Source: Tigriopus japonicus
Taxonomy: Eukaryota > Arthropoda > Copepoda > Harpacticoida > Harpacticidae
Length of the DNA stretch: 64,000 nucleotides
NCBI GenBank assembly: GCA_010645155.1
Contig: CM021312.1
Coordinates: forward strand, 5,863,976 to 5,927,975
Direction: 5' to 3'
Of this stretch, positions 12,301 through 23,639 are shown in pieces. The position numbers and the translations under genes are program-made. Positions within the stretch are counted from its first letter, which is position 1. Each line of letters opens with the position of its first letter. The notes beneath the pieces are model-generated. The model was not told the origin of the DNA, did not search any database, and saw only the letters and a list, made by a program, of their open reading frames with translations.

Positions 12301-15300
12301 ATAATTACCTGGTCTATTATTGTGACTGGCTGGTAGCATATGCCACACTTTCCTTGTTCTTGCCGAAAGCACATTGTGTAGCATTGACTAGACAAATGTG
12401 TTGCTAAAAATGAATGGGGTGAAAGACAAAGTGAAAAGATTCAAAAGTTCCAATATAAATGAGAATTTGTAATTCAAGATGACGGAAAATTTGATGAGCA
12501 TATCCAGTTGAAAGTGGGGAAGGCATTTCAAACATGTGGCTGGATCTATCGCACTTTCAAGTCCAGAGATAGTATTACGATGCTAACTCTGTACAAGTCG
12601 ATTGTTCAACCACATATTGAATATGCTTCCCCCATTTGGGCTCCAATGAGTTCAGCAGGTTTGCAAAAGGCCGAGCAGGTTCAAATTAGGAACATAACAG
12701 GAATGAGAGAGCTCTCGTATTGGGAGAGACTCCAAAAGTTAGGGCTGTACAGTACTCAGAGAAGGTATGAAAGGTATCTTTCTGATACTGTATGTCTTCA
12801 AGAGCATTCATGTGCTCTGTCCTAACCCAGGATTTGAGATCAGTTGTAGCGATCGTAGAGGTTTTACGTGCGTTCTGAGAGCACCTCCAAATCCTAAGGA
12901 ATCAAGGCTAATTCGAACAATGAAGTCCTCCTCTCTTCTTTATCGGGCTCCTTGATTGTTCAATTTGTTGCCCATTAGTCTTCGTCGGGAATATGTACGT
13001 AGGAGGTGATCCTCTAACAGCGTTTAAGGCATGATTGGGCAAAATTTTAAATACTTTTCCTGATCAACTCACATTACAAGGGTTGTCCAGAACTGACAAC
13101 AATAACTCATTGGTAAATCAAATTTCGTATAAATGTGAATAGTTTGGATTGCAGCAATGATTCATTTCTTCACATGAAATTGCATTTCTTGTAGTAGTAA
13201 TGAATAATCCGCAATCACAAAAAAACACAGAAAGAAAAATAGAAGAGGAAAAGGAAACCAGAACTTTTATGGCAGGCTCAAAAAATATAACCTCAAAATA
13301 TTTCAACTCATTTTGTTATGTTAAATGGTTGTTTTCACACCAGTATATATCGGCACTATCCTTGTTGCAACGCTTGTCCAAGAATGGGAAACCGGAAAAG
13401 GGGAAAGACGTAGAAAGAAAATTCAAAAACAGGTACAGTACATTACACTATTACGTATCACACAATCAGAAGGCAAAAATAGACTCAATTTAGGTTGAAC
13501 AAATTGATTACTGTACTTACTATCTAATGAAACAGTGGTAGCTTGGGTAGGAAAGTTGTAGCTAAAAAGCAAACCGAATAAGTCAGACCAATTGTTAAAG
13601 ATTGACTTTTAGTATCACCTAGCGATGGTTCCAGTGTTCCCGGTGAAATATTGGAGACAACCATCTGGTCCTAAAATCAAAGAGAAGTAATTGGTTCTTC
13701 ATTATCTTCAGATGATTTAATGTCAAATAATATAGGCTTCTTTTTACCTCCCATTTCTGCTCCGCAAAGATATTGAGTAACTAAAATTAGAAAGAGAAAA
13801 ATACATTAGTCTGTTCAGATCACGACACTCAAAAAAATCTTGCTATACAGGGCTGCTGCTACTTCTAATTGTCGCCGTATTATCAACATCACAAAAATTA
13901 GTATATCTCAGCCCTAAAACACTAAATTTTTGAAACTAAAAAAACTGACATCCAAGGTTTATTGTTTAGAATAGAATTCATCGGATCTCATTGCCCTCAG
14001 CCTCCACCACGGCCTTCACGCGGACATTAAACAACGTAGTCAGAGCTTTTACCCTTGCCTCTTCTATCTTGTTGTCCTCGTTGATGGCACTGATTTGGGA
14101 GGTCTTCATGTTGTGGGCTCTTATGTTGTTCCTTTCTTTCAACACGCTCAAGAAAGACTAATCCATTCGACTTCAATCTGGAGAGTTAGGTGGTCATGTA
14201 TCCTTGGAGGTGAAGTCGTGGCTGTTCACCTTGAGCCACAGGATAGACTTTTCGGATACAAGACAGGGTGCATCGTTTTTTGCCATACCCAGGGGAAGGT
14301 TACCAGTTGTCTCCTTGGTGATAGGTATAATCACATCATTGAATAAAATGCCTGTGTTGACCCTGAGCCGTGTTTCGGTGATGTGTTGAGGCATGGTCGT
14401 CACTCAAGATCACTCCACATACTATCTTTGAACCAGGGTGCTTCTTTTTCTCCTTGAACCTCTTCCTGGTCCTTTGAATGAATTAGATGTACAATCCAAG
14501 TGTGTTGGCAATCAATCTCTTTGTTGGTTATTTTGGCCTTTGAATTCACAAGCGCCATCACAACGGTGCAACGTGGTTGCTCCTCATTGAATTCAACCAT
14601 CTCTAGTTGGTGGTATAATGAATTCATCGTGGATTTGCGTATACTGTATGTTTAATAATTGTTTTAAGACTCAGTCAAGATCAAGCATGAAGTAAAAAAT
14701 CATTTCATCATGGTTGTTTTCACGATTATGTGTAGCGACAATTAGAAGTAGCAGCCGTGTAGTACTATCGAATCGTATTCCATGGTTCGACTGAAACACA
14801 ATATATATTTTCAGTGACAGTTTGATTAGAGTCGTCATGGTTATTTAATGTTTGTAAGCAATGTCTCCTATAATGTTAATACATGTTCACCACGTAGTCC
14901 CCTATCGCAAAAAATGAATATCAGGTGCAAAAATAGGAACTAACTTCACGACTTTTTTAACTACCTTCAATTCCGAGAATTTCGAAAGTTTTACCTTTGA
15001 TGTCATAAGTAGAACTTGCTCGTCTTAAGTTGAATGAGGCCACATGACATCTATCACTGGCATCCACAATCACTTGAATAAAAATGGGTAAAAAATACAT
15101 TTTATGGCCACCCTGATTAACTCCATTTTCCGTACTGTGTTGCCCAGAATTAAATCCACAAATTTGAGGAGGCGCTACATTTCCAGGAGATGTGATTGTG
15201 AATCTGTCGTCCACACAATCACCAATGGCTCCACCTGAAGATACAAGAGTAGATCCATCAAGTTTAGAAATATGAATGTGCCCTTTCTCTGGATCAATAT

Positions 15301-18063
15301 TAAATTTCTATACCGTTTGTTGAAATTGCTGCCTTTCCTAAAACAGCCTCAGTTAACCCTTGAACCGGCGGCGCTAAATCGAAGGCCTAAAAGTATATGA
15401 TAATATCATTTTGTAAGTTTGATACCACTTTGGACTCCCCTGCAATTCACCATGAAGTCAAATCTGATCCGACAGATATCATTAGAGGTCTTGCAAATAG
15501 TGTACTGGCAATTATTTGGAGCCATGACACTTGTGCTTGATAAATACGTGCAATTGTCTTTGGTGGTTTGTCCACATCCCAAAGTAACTGAAAAAAACAA
15601 AGTAAACAATCATGCTTTCTTTAACGTGGTTTTTTTTTACAGTTTTATATGATTATACATATATCCATTTTTTAAATATGCCATGACATGACCAAGAGTC
15701 GCAATAAACATTAATAATTAATATATTCAAGACTATTACTTACAAACGCAGCATACACCAAATCCTCCGGCACAACTTCCGGAAGCTACGCCATCTGAAA
15801 ATATGGTGTGAAAAGAATTGTGAAAGAATGTTACATTACTGGTTACTTACTCCTCAATTGGCATTCTGCAACTAAAACGAAGAAAACATGAATTGTGGAT
15901 TAACTCCAATGGTTGGAAATCTTCTTCAATTGCCAAAGATTATATTCGCCAACGAATATCAGTTTCATGTGTGCATATTCACATTGAGTGGCATTTCTTA
16001 CCCGTGTAACAAGTTCCTCTTCTTGTTGTAGATTGACAAGGGCCATTCTGAAACGAATGCAAAATTGAAAACGGTTATATTGTGTTTGGGGTAAGAAAGG
16101 TTGCGTGATAAATATCTCCCGTTCCGAGTATTTCCTCGACCTCTCGTTAGCCTTGAGGGTGTCGCTTGTCAATTTAAGAACCATCAGGCTTCCATAAAGG
16201 ACTTATTTAAACCTAACTCTATCCCGAAGTAACTTACACCTAAACTAACGTTATTTGGTTAGAAATTAGTCTCTCTATTTTAACCAAACTTAATTCATGC
16301 CTAATATACCTCAATTTAATTCTAAATTAGTCTAATTCTATTCTAACCTAACCTTAATTCAATCTTAACCTAACTTTAACCTGAACTTACCTATTCAGAT
16401 CTTAAGGGAACTTAAACAAACACATATTCTTAGCATAACGTACTTTAATGAACGAACTTAAGTAACTATTCTGATTTAATCCTAACTTAACCAAACATAA
16501 CAAAACGTAATTTCTAGCAATTAATAAGGTAGCAAGCACCCTAAAGGGTAGCAAGCCTCTATGGTAGCAAGCATAGAGGTCTAAGGTAGAGACGCTCTAG
16601 TGAGAGACGGGCGAGGTTGGGACCGGCGTCAATGACGTCATTCAATGCGCATCATGTGATTGGCTGATCCCCTTTTGGGCGCCGTTTTCAACATTTCCAA
16701 ACAGGCGGAAACCTCAACAAGCCCTAGCTCAATCCAGTGCCTCCACATCTTACTTTGAAGCAGAACGTTTGCGTCTTTCTAGAGCCCAACCTAATGTGCC
16801 GTAAAAAAGGGTTGATGCTTCCAACTTGTATTCTTCTGTTCCAAAACCATTTTGAAAGTTTGCAATTTAAGACTCTGAACATTGGGCAAGGTCACTTGAA
16901 AATGTTTCAGTGAAAATTCTATTTGACAATTTTTTACGTCCAAAGCATGGAGAGTCTGTTTATTTGGAAATGTTTTTAGTTCAAAAAATCGTTTACTTTT
17001 CTCCATGGCGCTTGAGTCAAAACCTCGCCCGTCTCTCACTAGAGCGTCTCTAGTCTAAGGTAGCTAGAGATACAGAAGTAGCTAGAGGTTGAGGAAATAC
17101 TCGGAAGAGGAAATATTTATCACGCAACCTTTCTTACCCTAAGCACAATGTTACCTTGAAAACACTTTGTTTCTCATTAGTGCCAAAACTTATTTCATTA
17201 TCAATCGCTTACCTGGAATCTAACAACCTGGAAGAGAGAAAAAACTAAAAAGAAAGGAATTAAATTGAACACCTCTGCTCTAAAACAATTTTATTGGTTT
17301 TTTAATTCAAGAAACTTATAGTGAGAGTGTCTTGTGACCCAAGAGGAAGTTTATAGGATGTCAATAGCCTAATCTTGCCAGTGTCGGTTGTTTCCTTAGA
17401 TCATTTATTAATCACTAGACAGCGTGCAAGCTTTAGTCTGGCTGATTTGGCAAGGGGGTGGAATGCATTGAATTTACGAGAAGAATTTCGCCATCACAAC
17501 TGTCGAGCGGACAGTTAGTGTGACCAAACATGCGAATCAAGACCAACTTTTTAAAACTCGTTCTTGAAACCACAAGTTATTTTTAGTCCATATTTGTATT
17601 GGATTAACCCTACATAATGTAAAAGCTTAAATTTGTGTTCCTCCTACAACTGACTTTTCCAATGAATTGGCAAAAAGTTCAAAGTTGTAGTATTCAAATC
17701 CAAGGCATGGTCACCTAGTGAAGTGTTCGGTTCTTTCAAGAAAGTGACCACTAGCAATAGCAAAAAAATGACCCAAAAACATTACTCAATTCCATATATT
17801 ATTCATCTATTGCATGGTTGACATTCGCCTGGTCACACATTTCAAATGTTCCCGCACTTTTGTCCGCTCAACAGTTGGCGACCGGAGACACATTCTTAGG
17901 CTTACACTCCCTCTAGTATTAGTAGAACTCAATGCCCAAAACATGCTCTTTGATTACTTACCTTTCCCTTCTCGTTTTCCATTTTCTTCCATGGTCAAAT
18001 TCAAGTGAAACGAAACGTCAATTATTGCCAAGATGACAATTCCAGCGATAAAAACTGCCTTCA
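9393..18063 (-). CDS. Arthropod CUB-like secreted protein, CUB-3
   Basis: Fifteen exons, in transcript order: 17962-18063, 17213-17244, 16002-16047, 15851-15871, 15744-15794, 15451-15587, 15314-15386, 15136-15234, 14995-15072, 13748-13780, 13619-13670, 13521-13561, 12309-12403, 9607-9766, 9393-9541. With one base from a first exon I could not locate, they give 389 residues. Landmarks: a hydrophobic leader (KAVFIAGIVILAIIDVSF), FSLFQVVRFQ, NGPCQSTTRRGTCYT, GSCAGGFGVCCVF, CGQTTKDNCTY, VDDRFTITSP, GQHMIVDASDRC, GPDGCLQYFTGNTGTIASYN, YTMCFRQEQGKCGICY and the terminus NWALQDC. This is the canonical arthropod CUB-like layout, presumably secreted. The start ATG seems split by an intron (A|TG). Exons are as short as 21 bases, and several introns contain transposons. 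Sequence is far diverged from CUB-1 and CUB-2. Confidence 0.88.
10190..10397 (+). pseudogene. Unrecognised coding-like fragment in CUB-3 intron
   Basis: GC content and codon flavour rise here. An ATG at 10250 opens 48 codons, with a hydrophobic start (VNIVGVSLAIVYNV) and a hydrophilic end (KSTDTFLDQL). An overlapping frame reads MFAKKAKSQDVSDLRRVQ from 10199. I do not recognise either. It could be a decayed retrocopy or transposon piece, or chance. Confidence 0.25.
11559..11881. mobile_element. hAT-like MITE, complete copy B
   Basis: A 323-bp element with perfect 13-bp terminal inverted repeats TAGTGATGGACCG, flanked on both sides by the 8-bp duplication CCCAAAAT (11551-11558 and 11882-11889). 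An 8-bp duplication and a TAGTG-type end are typical of the hAT superfamily. It has no transposase, so it is non-autonomous. It sits in a CUB-3 intron. Confidence 0.92.
12475..13195 (+). pseudogene. LINE reverse transcriptase 3' fragment, copy 1
   Basis: Encodes the C-terminal part of a non-LTR (CR1/jockey-type) reverse transcriptase: KVGKAFQTCGWIYRTF, SIVQPHIEYASPIWAP, then CPNPGFEISCSDRRGFTC. It is broken: four extra bases near 12780 shift the frame relative to copy 2, and a TGA interrupts the frame near 12953. The 3' end runs into an A-rich tail after AATCCGC. It lies in the CUB-3 intron between exons 12309-12403 and 13521-13561, on the opposite strand. Confidence 0.88.
13848..14759 (-). 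mobile_element. Tc1/mariner-like remnant in CUB-3 intron
   Basis: Inverted ends CAGGGCTGCTGCTACTTC and (reversed) CACGGCTGCTACTTC are followed by the shared TAATTGTCGC, with TA dinucleotides at both outer edges. The interior is richer in GC than its surroundings and keeps coding-like stretches on the minus strand with many stops. I cannot recognise a complete transposase. TA flanks and end type suggest the Tc1/mariner superfamily; this is inference. Confidence 0.7.
16200..16510. repeat. Degenerate CCTAA-type low-complexity tract
   Basis: About 300 bases of imperfect CCTAA/AACTTAA words such as TCTAACCTAACCTTAATTC. CCTAA is the complement of the usual arthropod telomere unit TTAGG, but the copies are too degenerate to call a telomeric array. 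It is inside a CUB-3 intron. Confidence 0.6.
16587..17052. mobile_element. hAT-like element with 32-bp perfect terminal repeats
   Basis: The ends are perfect 32-bp inverted repeats starting TAGAGACGCTCTAGTGAGAG. The 8-bp duplication GTCTAAGG lies directly outside both ends (16579-16586 and 17053-17060). The element is 466 bp, without transposase, and more GC-rich than its surroundings. A related GTAGAGACG block occurs near 20207. It is inserted in a CUB-3 intron. Confidence 0.92.
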
Positions 18064-18126
18064 CTGCAACAAAACAAATCATAAATTCAAAAGGCACGTA
18101 ATCATAAGTTCAAAGATTATAAGGAA

Positions 18127-18690
18127 GCCAGAATGGCCACGCGTACTAGCGCGTTCTTAAAAGTGCCGAGTTAAAGTGCTTCCCCAGACGGCGTAGGTTC
18201 GAATCCTGTTGGGGGTCGGATTGAAGCTGTCGGGAGAAATCCTTTCAAGGTATCTGATACTGTATGTCTTTAAGAGCATTCATGGGCTCTGTCCTAACCC
18301 AGGATTTGAGATCAGTTGTAGCGATCGTAGAGGTTTTACGTGCGCTCTGAGAGCACCTCCAAATCCTAAGGAATCAAGGCTAATTCGAACAATGAAGTCC
18401 TCCTCTCTTCTTTATCGGGCTCCTTCATTGTTCAATTTGTTGCCTATTTGCCTTCGTCGGGAATATGTAGGAGCTGATCCTCTAACAGCATTTAAGGCAG
18501 AATTGGACAAATTCTTAAATACTATTCCTGACCAACCCACTATACAAGGGTTGTATAGATCTGCCAACAGTAACTCATTGGTAGATCAAATTTCATATAA
18601 CGTTAATTATTGAAACTATAATAATGAATAACTCTCTTTACAGGGAATCCCATTCCTTGTAGCGGTATTGAAAAATCCGCCCCCCCCCCC
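18127..18690 (+). mobile_element. tRNA-like head joined to LINE 3' end, copy 2
   Basis: The left part (18127-18219) is tRNA-like: an A-box-like stretch ATGGCCACGCGTACTAGCGC and a clear B-box GGTTCGAATCC. From about 18250 the sequence is the same LINE 3' region as copy 1, with an open frame through CPNPGFEISCSDRRGFTC to a stop at 18613, then a 3' untranslated part ending AATCCGC and a C/A-rich tail. A tRNA promoter fused to a LINE tail is how a SINE may arise; alternatively it is chance insertion of one element beside another. Confidence 0.75.
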
Positions 18691-19816
18691 AAAAAAAAGA
18701 AAAAAAAAATGCAGTTAAGCACGAATCAGTTTGGCCTAAAAATATTTTTTAAGTCAAAGGTTGGGAACAAGCAGTCCATGGCCAAATGTGAACCTTTCAG
18801 TGCATATTTGGTGGGTTTCTAATCAAGATCGAGCAAATTTAGTCCATAAGAAAAGGAAAAAAAACAGGACTTTTGCTTTTTATCTTCTGCAAATCTACCT
18901 GAATGTAGTCCCTAGAACCATTCTAGCATAAATAGTAATCTTTGGACCAAAGGAGCCTTAACATTTCAGAGTATTCTGCACAAATTTTGAACCCAAGGAT
19001 TTCCTGTTAACTAAGCCTAATAAAAGGATAAGTTTTGGGTACAAAAAAACGCCGAAGAGTAACAAAGATCTCATAAGGAACCCAATTTCGATACCTCGTA
19101 GCAGGATTGACAAAAATGAGAAAGATTTTCAAGCTAAGAATCATGTCTTAAATCTAAGTTTAGAAAGACATGTGAAAACAAAAGGCCCAATACATACTAA
19201 TAATGAGACGTATTTACTTTTGCTTGATGTCCGTTCTGTCTGGTGTTCAAGATGAGACTGAAGTATTTCTACCATTGATGTTCAAACTGAACGCGGGTCT
19301 TCAATTACAGATTTTGGCCTCTCCTCCATTTTCTGCGATAAACCAGTTTCAAAGGAAAAGCGTGAGCCTATTCAGATTTTTTTTCTGCACCAGGATCATC
19401 ACAAACTGTTGGGCAGGCGGCTCGAGAAACCAATTGAGAGGAGCAAGGGCATTTGTGTGGGCTTTGAATGTAAAAAGCTTTTGACACCAAAATTATGCAT
19501 TCTTTTAAATACTTGGTTTAGTTTAATGACTTAAGTACACGCTCAAAGTACAATATAATGAAAGATGAAACTCATTTCCCACTCAGCACTAGTGTGTCTC
19601 AGAATCACAAGAGAGCAATTTGTTTTTTATCCTTCGAGGATTCGCGATTCTCAACATCAGCCTCGTCTTCCAGATTTCAGTCGAATTTTGAGTTCTTTGA
19701 ATGATCCTTCGACACCTAATGAACCTTTGGTTACGCTGAACTAAAACCTTTTAACTTTGATTTTTAATTGAACAATAGTAATGTAAATACAAAAGGTTGA
19801 TAATTTTAATCAAGCA
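18691..19816. other. No gene seen
   Basis: AT-rich intergenic sequence between CUB-3 and the next repeat. The missing first exon of CUB-3 (ending in A before a GT donor, minus strand) may be here, but I could not identify it. Confidence 0.5.
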
Positions 19817-20044
19817 CCAACCACGGCTGTTCTCAAAATCCAAAAAGAGATTTTTGCTATTGTCAAATAAAATAATGAGCTGATTGCCTGATGGAAAAAC
19901 ATTCATAAATAAAAAAAATCATATCAATACATATGATTGTTTGTGTTTTTTTATACATGAGTGTTCTATCAAGCAATCAGCTCAATATTTTATTTGACAA
20001 CAGCAAGGATGTCTTTTCGGATTTTGGGGACAGCCATGATTGTT
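19817..20044. mobile_element. Palindromic MITE with about 85-bp arms
   Basis: CAACCACGGCTGTTCTCAAA...TTGTCAAATAAAATA...GAGCTGATTGC on the left is repeated in inverse on the right as GCAATCAGCTC...TATTTTATTTGACAA...CAGCCATGATTG. The short loop is itself the palindrome AATCATAT...ATATGATT. No coding content. Confidence 0.8.
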
Positions 20045-20544
20045 CTTTGGGAGAATGAAACATATCTTCAAGGTTTTCTTGATGCATCGATCCTCACTTG
20101 GAACTTTATTGTTCTTTTAAAGAGCAAATGCATTGAAGATATTCTACTTTGATACGTTTCTTTCTCCCACAAGAAGTTGCGTGTCTCTGCTAGAGACACT
20201 AGAGGTAGAGACGCGCGGGTTGGATTGGATTTTTCAAGACGTCAAGAGATTTGGGACTAATACTCTTTTAGGGCCATTCTCAAGCACACCAAAGGGGCAA
20301 AATGCAAATTTGAGGTATCACTCAATTTTGTTCCAAGCCTTAACCTAAAACACAATTTCTGAGCTAAACTTTGAACTGCTCTGGTGCTGAACTTTTCAGC
20401 TACAAAGCATTTTGAGAACATACAACTAGAGAGTCTTTACAAGGGATAAAGTCATTTCAAAGCCATTTCATAACCATGGGACCTGATAATATTATCTGTC
20501 CAAACTATGGAGAGACTCCAAAGCTAGTGTGTTTTGTCTGTGCC

Positions 20545-21466
20545 AAGAAGCACTGGAATCATGGAGTCGGAGGCTAGCACTGAGAATTATGATTTCCAGT
20601 AGAAACGAGTCAATAGTGCTCTTCTGCAAATGAGACCGTTCTTTTGTCAAGTAGATTTGTTTGTTTGTTTGTTTGTGGTGGAGTCAGAACGCAGCTTCGC
20701 AGCTATGATCTGATAGAGGCTGTCCACCATATGGGGATATTGCCGCTCCACTTGGACAAGCTAACAAGCAAGCATTAATTTTTACCTCACCCTCGGAAAT
20801 GACCCCAGGTTCGCCCATTTAAGCCGTCAAGGGCCGTGACTTCTGCATGTAACTTAATACCACAGGTCATTAGGACTCGGCAAGCCCGGGATCGAACCGG
20901 GGCTTGCCTTGTTTGCATTGAAAGACAGTTCAACGCTAAATTTTGACTCCGAAGAGTTGAGTTTGTAGATTTGGTTTTTGCATTGAAAGACGGTTCAAAT
21001 GCTAAATTTTGACTCCGAAGAGCTGAGTTTGTGGAGAGTGGCAGTCAGCCGGGATCGAACCCCAACCTTCCGCACGACAACCCGACGCAGTACGCACTAC
21101 GCCATGCCTCACCCCCCTTGTCAAGTGGACTACGTACTTCAATTTTCAGCTCAATCGAACGTCGGAGTTAAAAGTTATGCTCTCTCAAAGCTCAGTGCAA
21201 ATCCTAACGAGAATGAATGAACTGGGCCTTTTGTGGTAATCGTTTTACCACAAAAGGGCGAGTTCATTCATTCTATGCTCTCATCAGTACATAAGTTTGA
21301 GAATGCATAACTTTTCATTCCGGCATTCGATTGGGCTGAAATTTGAAAAGCGTGTTCTTCTTAATGCAAGCCAGGTCTCATTTGCAGAAGAATGCAAATG
21401 GTTTGTTTCTTCTGGAAATCATAAGTCTCATTTCTAGCCTCCCACTCCATGATTTCCGTGCTTCTT
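20545..21466. mobile_element. Foldback (MULE-like) element, split by a SINE
   Basis: Ends AAGAAGCACTGGAATCATGG and its inverse CCATGATTTCCGTGCTTCTT are flanked by the 9-bp repeat GTCTGTGCC (20536-20544 and 21467-21475). The two arms are inverted copies centred near 21240 at TTTTACCACAAAAGG. A 9-bp duplication and long inverted arms suit a Mutator-like foldback element; the class is inferred. The SINE at 20656-21117 interrupts the left arm. Confidence 0.85.
20656..21117 (-). mobile_element. tRNA-derived SINE with target duplication
   Basis: Read on the minus strand it starts with a tRNA-like head: A-box-like TGGCGTAGTGCGTACTGCG and B-box GGTTCGATCCC. A body follows in which a block around CTCTTCGGAGTCAAAATTTA occurs twice, then a second B-box-like CCGGTTCGATCCCGG, and a tail of ACAAA units. 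It is bounded by 12-bp near-identical duplications TTGTCAAGTAGA and TTGTCAAGTGGA (20644-20655, 21118-21129), as expected for LINE-driven retroposition. The tRNA-like head is part of the SINE and not a free tRNA gene. Confidence 0.88.
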
Positions 21467-21728
21467 GTCTGTGCCAAGGCACACCCACAACAAGTACGCT
21501 TCCAATTTTGACTTCAAGCATATTTGTAATTGTTAGGGCATTATTCAACTAAACTTGTGGCTTCACACTTACAACCTAGGAGCTAAGATTCATATAACTA
21601 TAGTTTATAAGCCTAAGAGCATTAAAAACACAAAATAGGGATTAATTATGCTTCAAGCATGCGTCTCCGAGCACCAAACATGTGACCTTTCATTTGAAAA
21701 GGCTGCATGTTCCTAAAAAGCTTATGAT

Positions 21729-22538
21729 TAGGGACAGGAAGTTTAGACGAATAAAACTACCAAATTAGACGAAAAAAGACGAACGGAATTGCCTTATTAG
21801 ACGAAAAAGACGAATAAGATTGACCGATTAAACGAAAAAAACGAATAAAAGTTCCCATAAGCAAAAGAAAACGAAGGAAAACTTACTTAAAAGACGTAAA
21901 AAATCAAATCAATTTCCCCAAAAGGTGAATGAAACTGGCTTATTACTTATAAGCTCCCACATAATAGACGAAATGTATGTCTCCATTGACAGGGCAAAAT
22001 ATGTCTGCTTGTGCAAAATTAGTGAAATCTAGAAAATTAAAAAAAAAAAGAATATCCTAATGGGCAAGAATTATTCAGGAGTACATATGTCAAATAAAAA
22101 CCAAGGGTTCAAAAATGCCTCTTTTTACGGAGCATGTTCAGTAGAGTTATATAATAAGTCAGAATTGCAGGTACACTTATTATTGTTCTCATGGCCAAAA
22201 AGCTTTTTCAACCCAATAGTAATCTTTTTTCTGTGTCTGTCGTGCAAAACTACGAGTACAAGTTAATTTTTAAGTGTAGATCGTATTTTGTGTTTTTGCA
22301 AAACCGCAACTGACAATCATATTATTTCTTTGGCTTAAGCTTTGGCGTTGAACTTACTTCCAAGCTATTATTTGGGTGGAAGTTTGGAAAAAAACGCTTA
22401 AAAAGCTTGAAATCCAAGAAAATCCAAATTTTTGGCCGATTAAACGAGAAAAAACGAATAAATTCCAAATTAGACGAAAAAAGGTCTAAAAGGCGAAAAA
22501 AATGAAAAAGTTTATTCCTTTAAAGTTCCTGTCCCTAC
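21729..22538. mobile_element. AT-rich MITE with TAGGGACAGGAA ends
   Basis: The left end TAGGGACAGGAAGTTTA is inverted at the right as TAAAGTTCCTGTCCCTA. The interior contains many ATTAGACGAAAAA-type words near both ends. No transposase. Its right end carries the insertion of the next element. Outer duplication is unclear. Confidence 0.75.
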
Positions 22539-23189
22539 TAGGGCTGATTCTCGAGAATTCTCGAGAATTTCTCGAAAAAATCGAGGATCGAAAATTCTCG
22601 AGAATTTTTCCGAATTCTCGTGAATTTTCGAGAATTTTTTATTAGATTACTCTAGGTCATATTTTGGAATTGATGGCAAAACTGTTTCATTCAAAACAAA
22701 AGTTTCAAGTAAAAGAACAATAGGAGCCATGAGCAATGTTTGAAACTTTATAAACATCTTTATGGTACATTCGAACAAGAAAATAACTCGTGAACCAGCC
22801 CAAACAAAATCTTCTCTGTCCAGATTCGAGGCAAGATTCTGTATCTGATTTTTTTCGAGATTCTAATGGCTGTGGTGGTGTGTACAAGAAACCCCTGTTT
22901 TGAAAATTACAGCTGACCAAAAATGCGAAAATGTCCGAAGTTTTAACAATGTCTGTAGAACGTTTCAGAAATGTCAGAAATGAAATTTCAGATATTATTG
23001 TCCGTAAGGTCCAATCATTGTTTTTCACACTCATGTTCATATTGATTTTGGTATAAACTTTAAAAAAAAAAAACAATTTCAAGTGCTTTGCAAGCTTTGA
23101 ATGTACATTCGCTATTTTCACTTTTTCTCGAATTCTCGAGAAATTCTCATTCTCGAGAATTGAAATGTTCGAGAAAATCGTCAGCCCTA
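22539..23189. mobile_element. hAT-like element nested in its neighbour
   Basis: The ends are TAGGGCTGA and, inverted, TCAGCCCTA, followed inward by TCTCGAGAATT palindromes at both sides. The flanks are GTCCCTAC and GTCCCTAG, a nearly perfect 8-bp duplication of the terminal bases of the preceding element, so it inserted into that element's end. The interior has a 138-codon open frame on the minus strand (22705-23121) that I do not recognise. Confidence 0.85.
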
Positions 23190-23639
23190 GTCCCTAGGCC
23201 TACCTATGATGCATCAGATGCAATCTCGCTTGGCTTTTAAAAATATAGGGTCTCTACTCTCTAGCCTCTGCCATCAACTTCTATTTTTGAAGAGACCCAT
23301 GGTTAAAGTGCAACTGCTTCTTGTTGGTTTTGCACTTATTTTGCATTCAAACAATACAAGATATGACTAGAGAAGGGCAATAAAAGTTTATTTTGGGTTC
23401 AAAGTTGATTTTTATGACCTGAGGCTTCTGCGAGGTTTATTACACCAGAAGACAATGCTAGTAGATTTTAAGCTACATCAAGCAATTCACAGGGTGCTTC
23501 TTCATAAAGAACGATTGGCGGTTATGCATCTTTGTTCACCCTTCAGCCAAACTCCACCAACAACAAGGAAATAATGATGGAGGTGCTCAATCTGCAAACC
23601 CATCCACTTTACTGTTGATATCCAAGATTTACTTATCTC

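Noticed and set aside
16791..17039. 82-codon open frame on the minus strand
   Set aside because: Lies inside the 466-bp hAT-like element, begins within its terminal repeat, and shows no known domain.
18127..18219. Possible class II tRNA gene
   Set aside because: The B box is good, but the ends do not form an acceptor stem; better explained as a tRNA-derived promoter of a retroposon.
21030..21117. Possible tRNA gene on the minus strand (clear B box)
   Set aside because: No acceptor stem pairs, and the sequence continues into a SINE body and tail bounded by target duplications, so it is the SINE head.
22705..23121. 138-codon open frame on the minus strand
   Set aside because: It lies wholly inside a short hAT-like element, shows no recognisable motif, and is compositionally AT-biased; not called as a gene.
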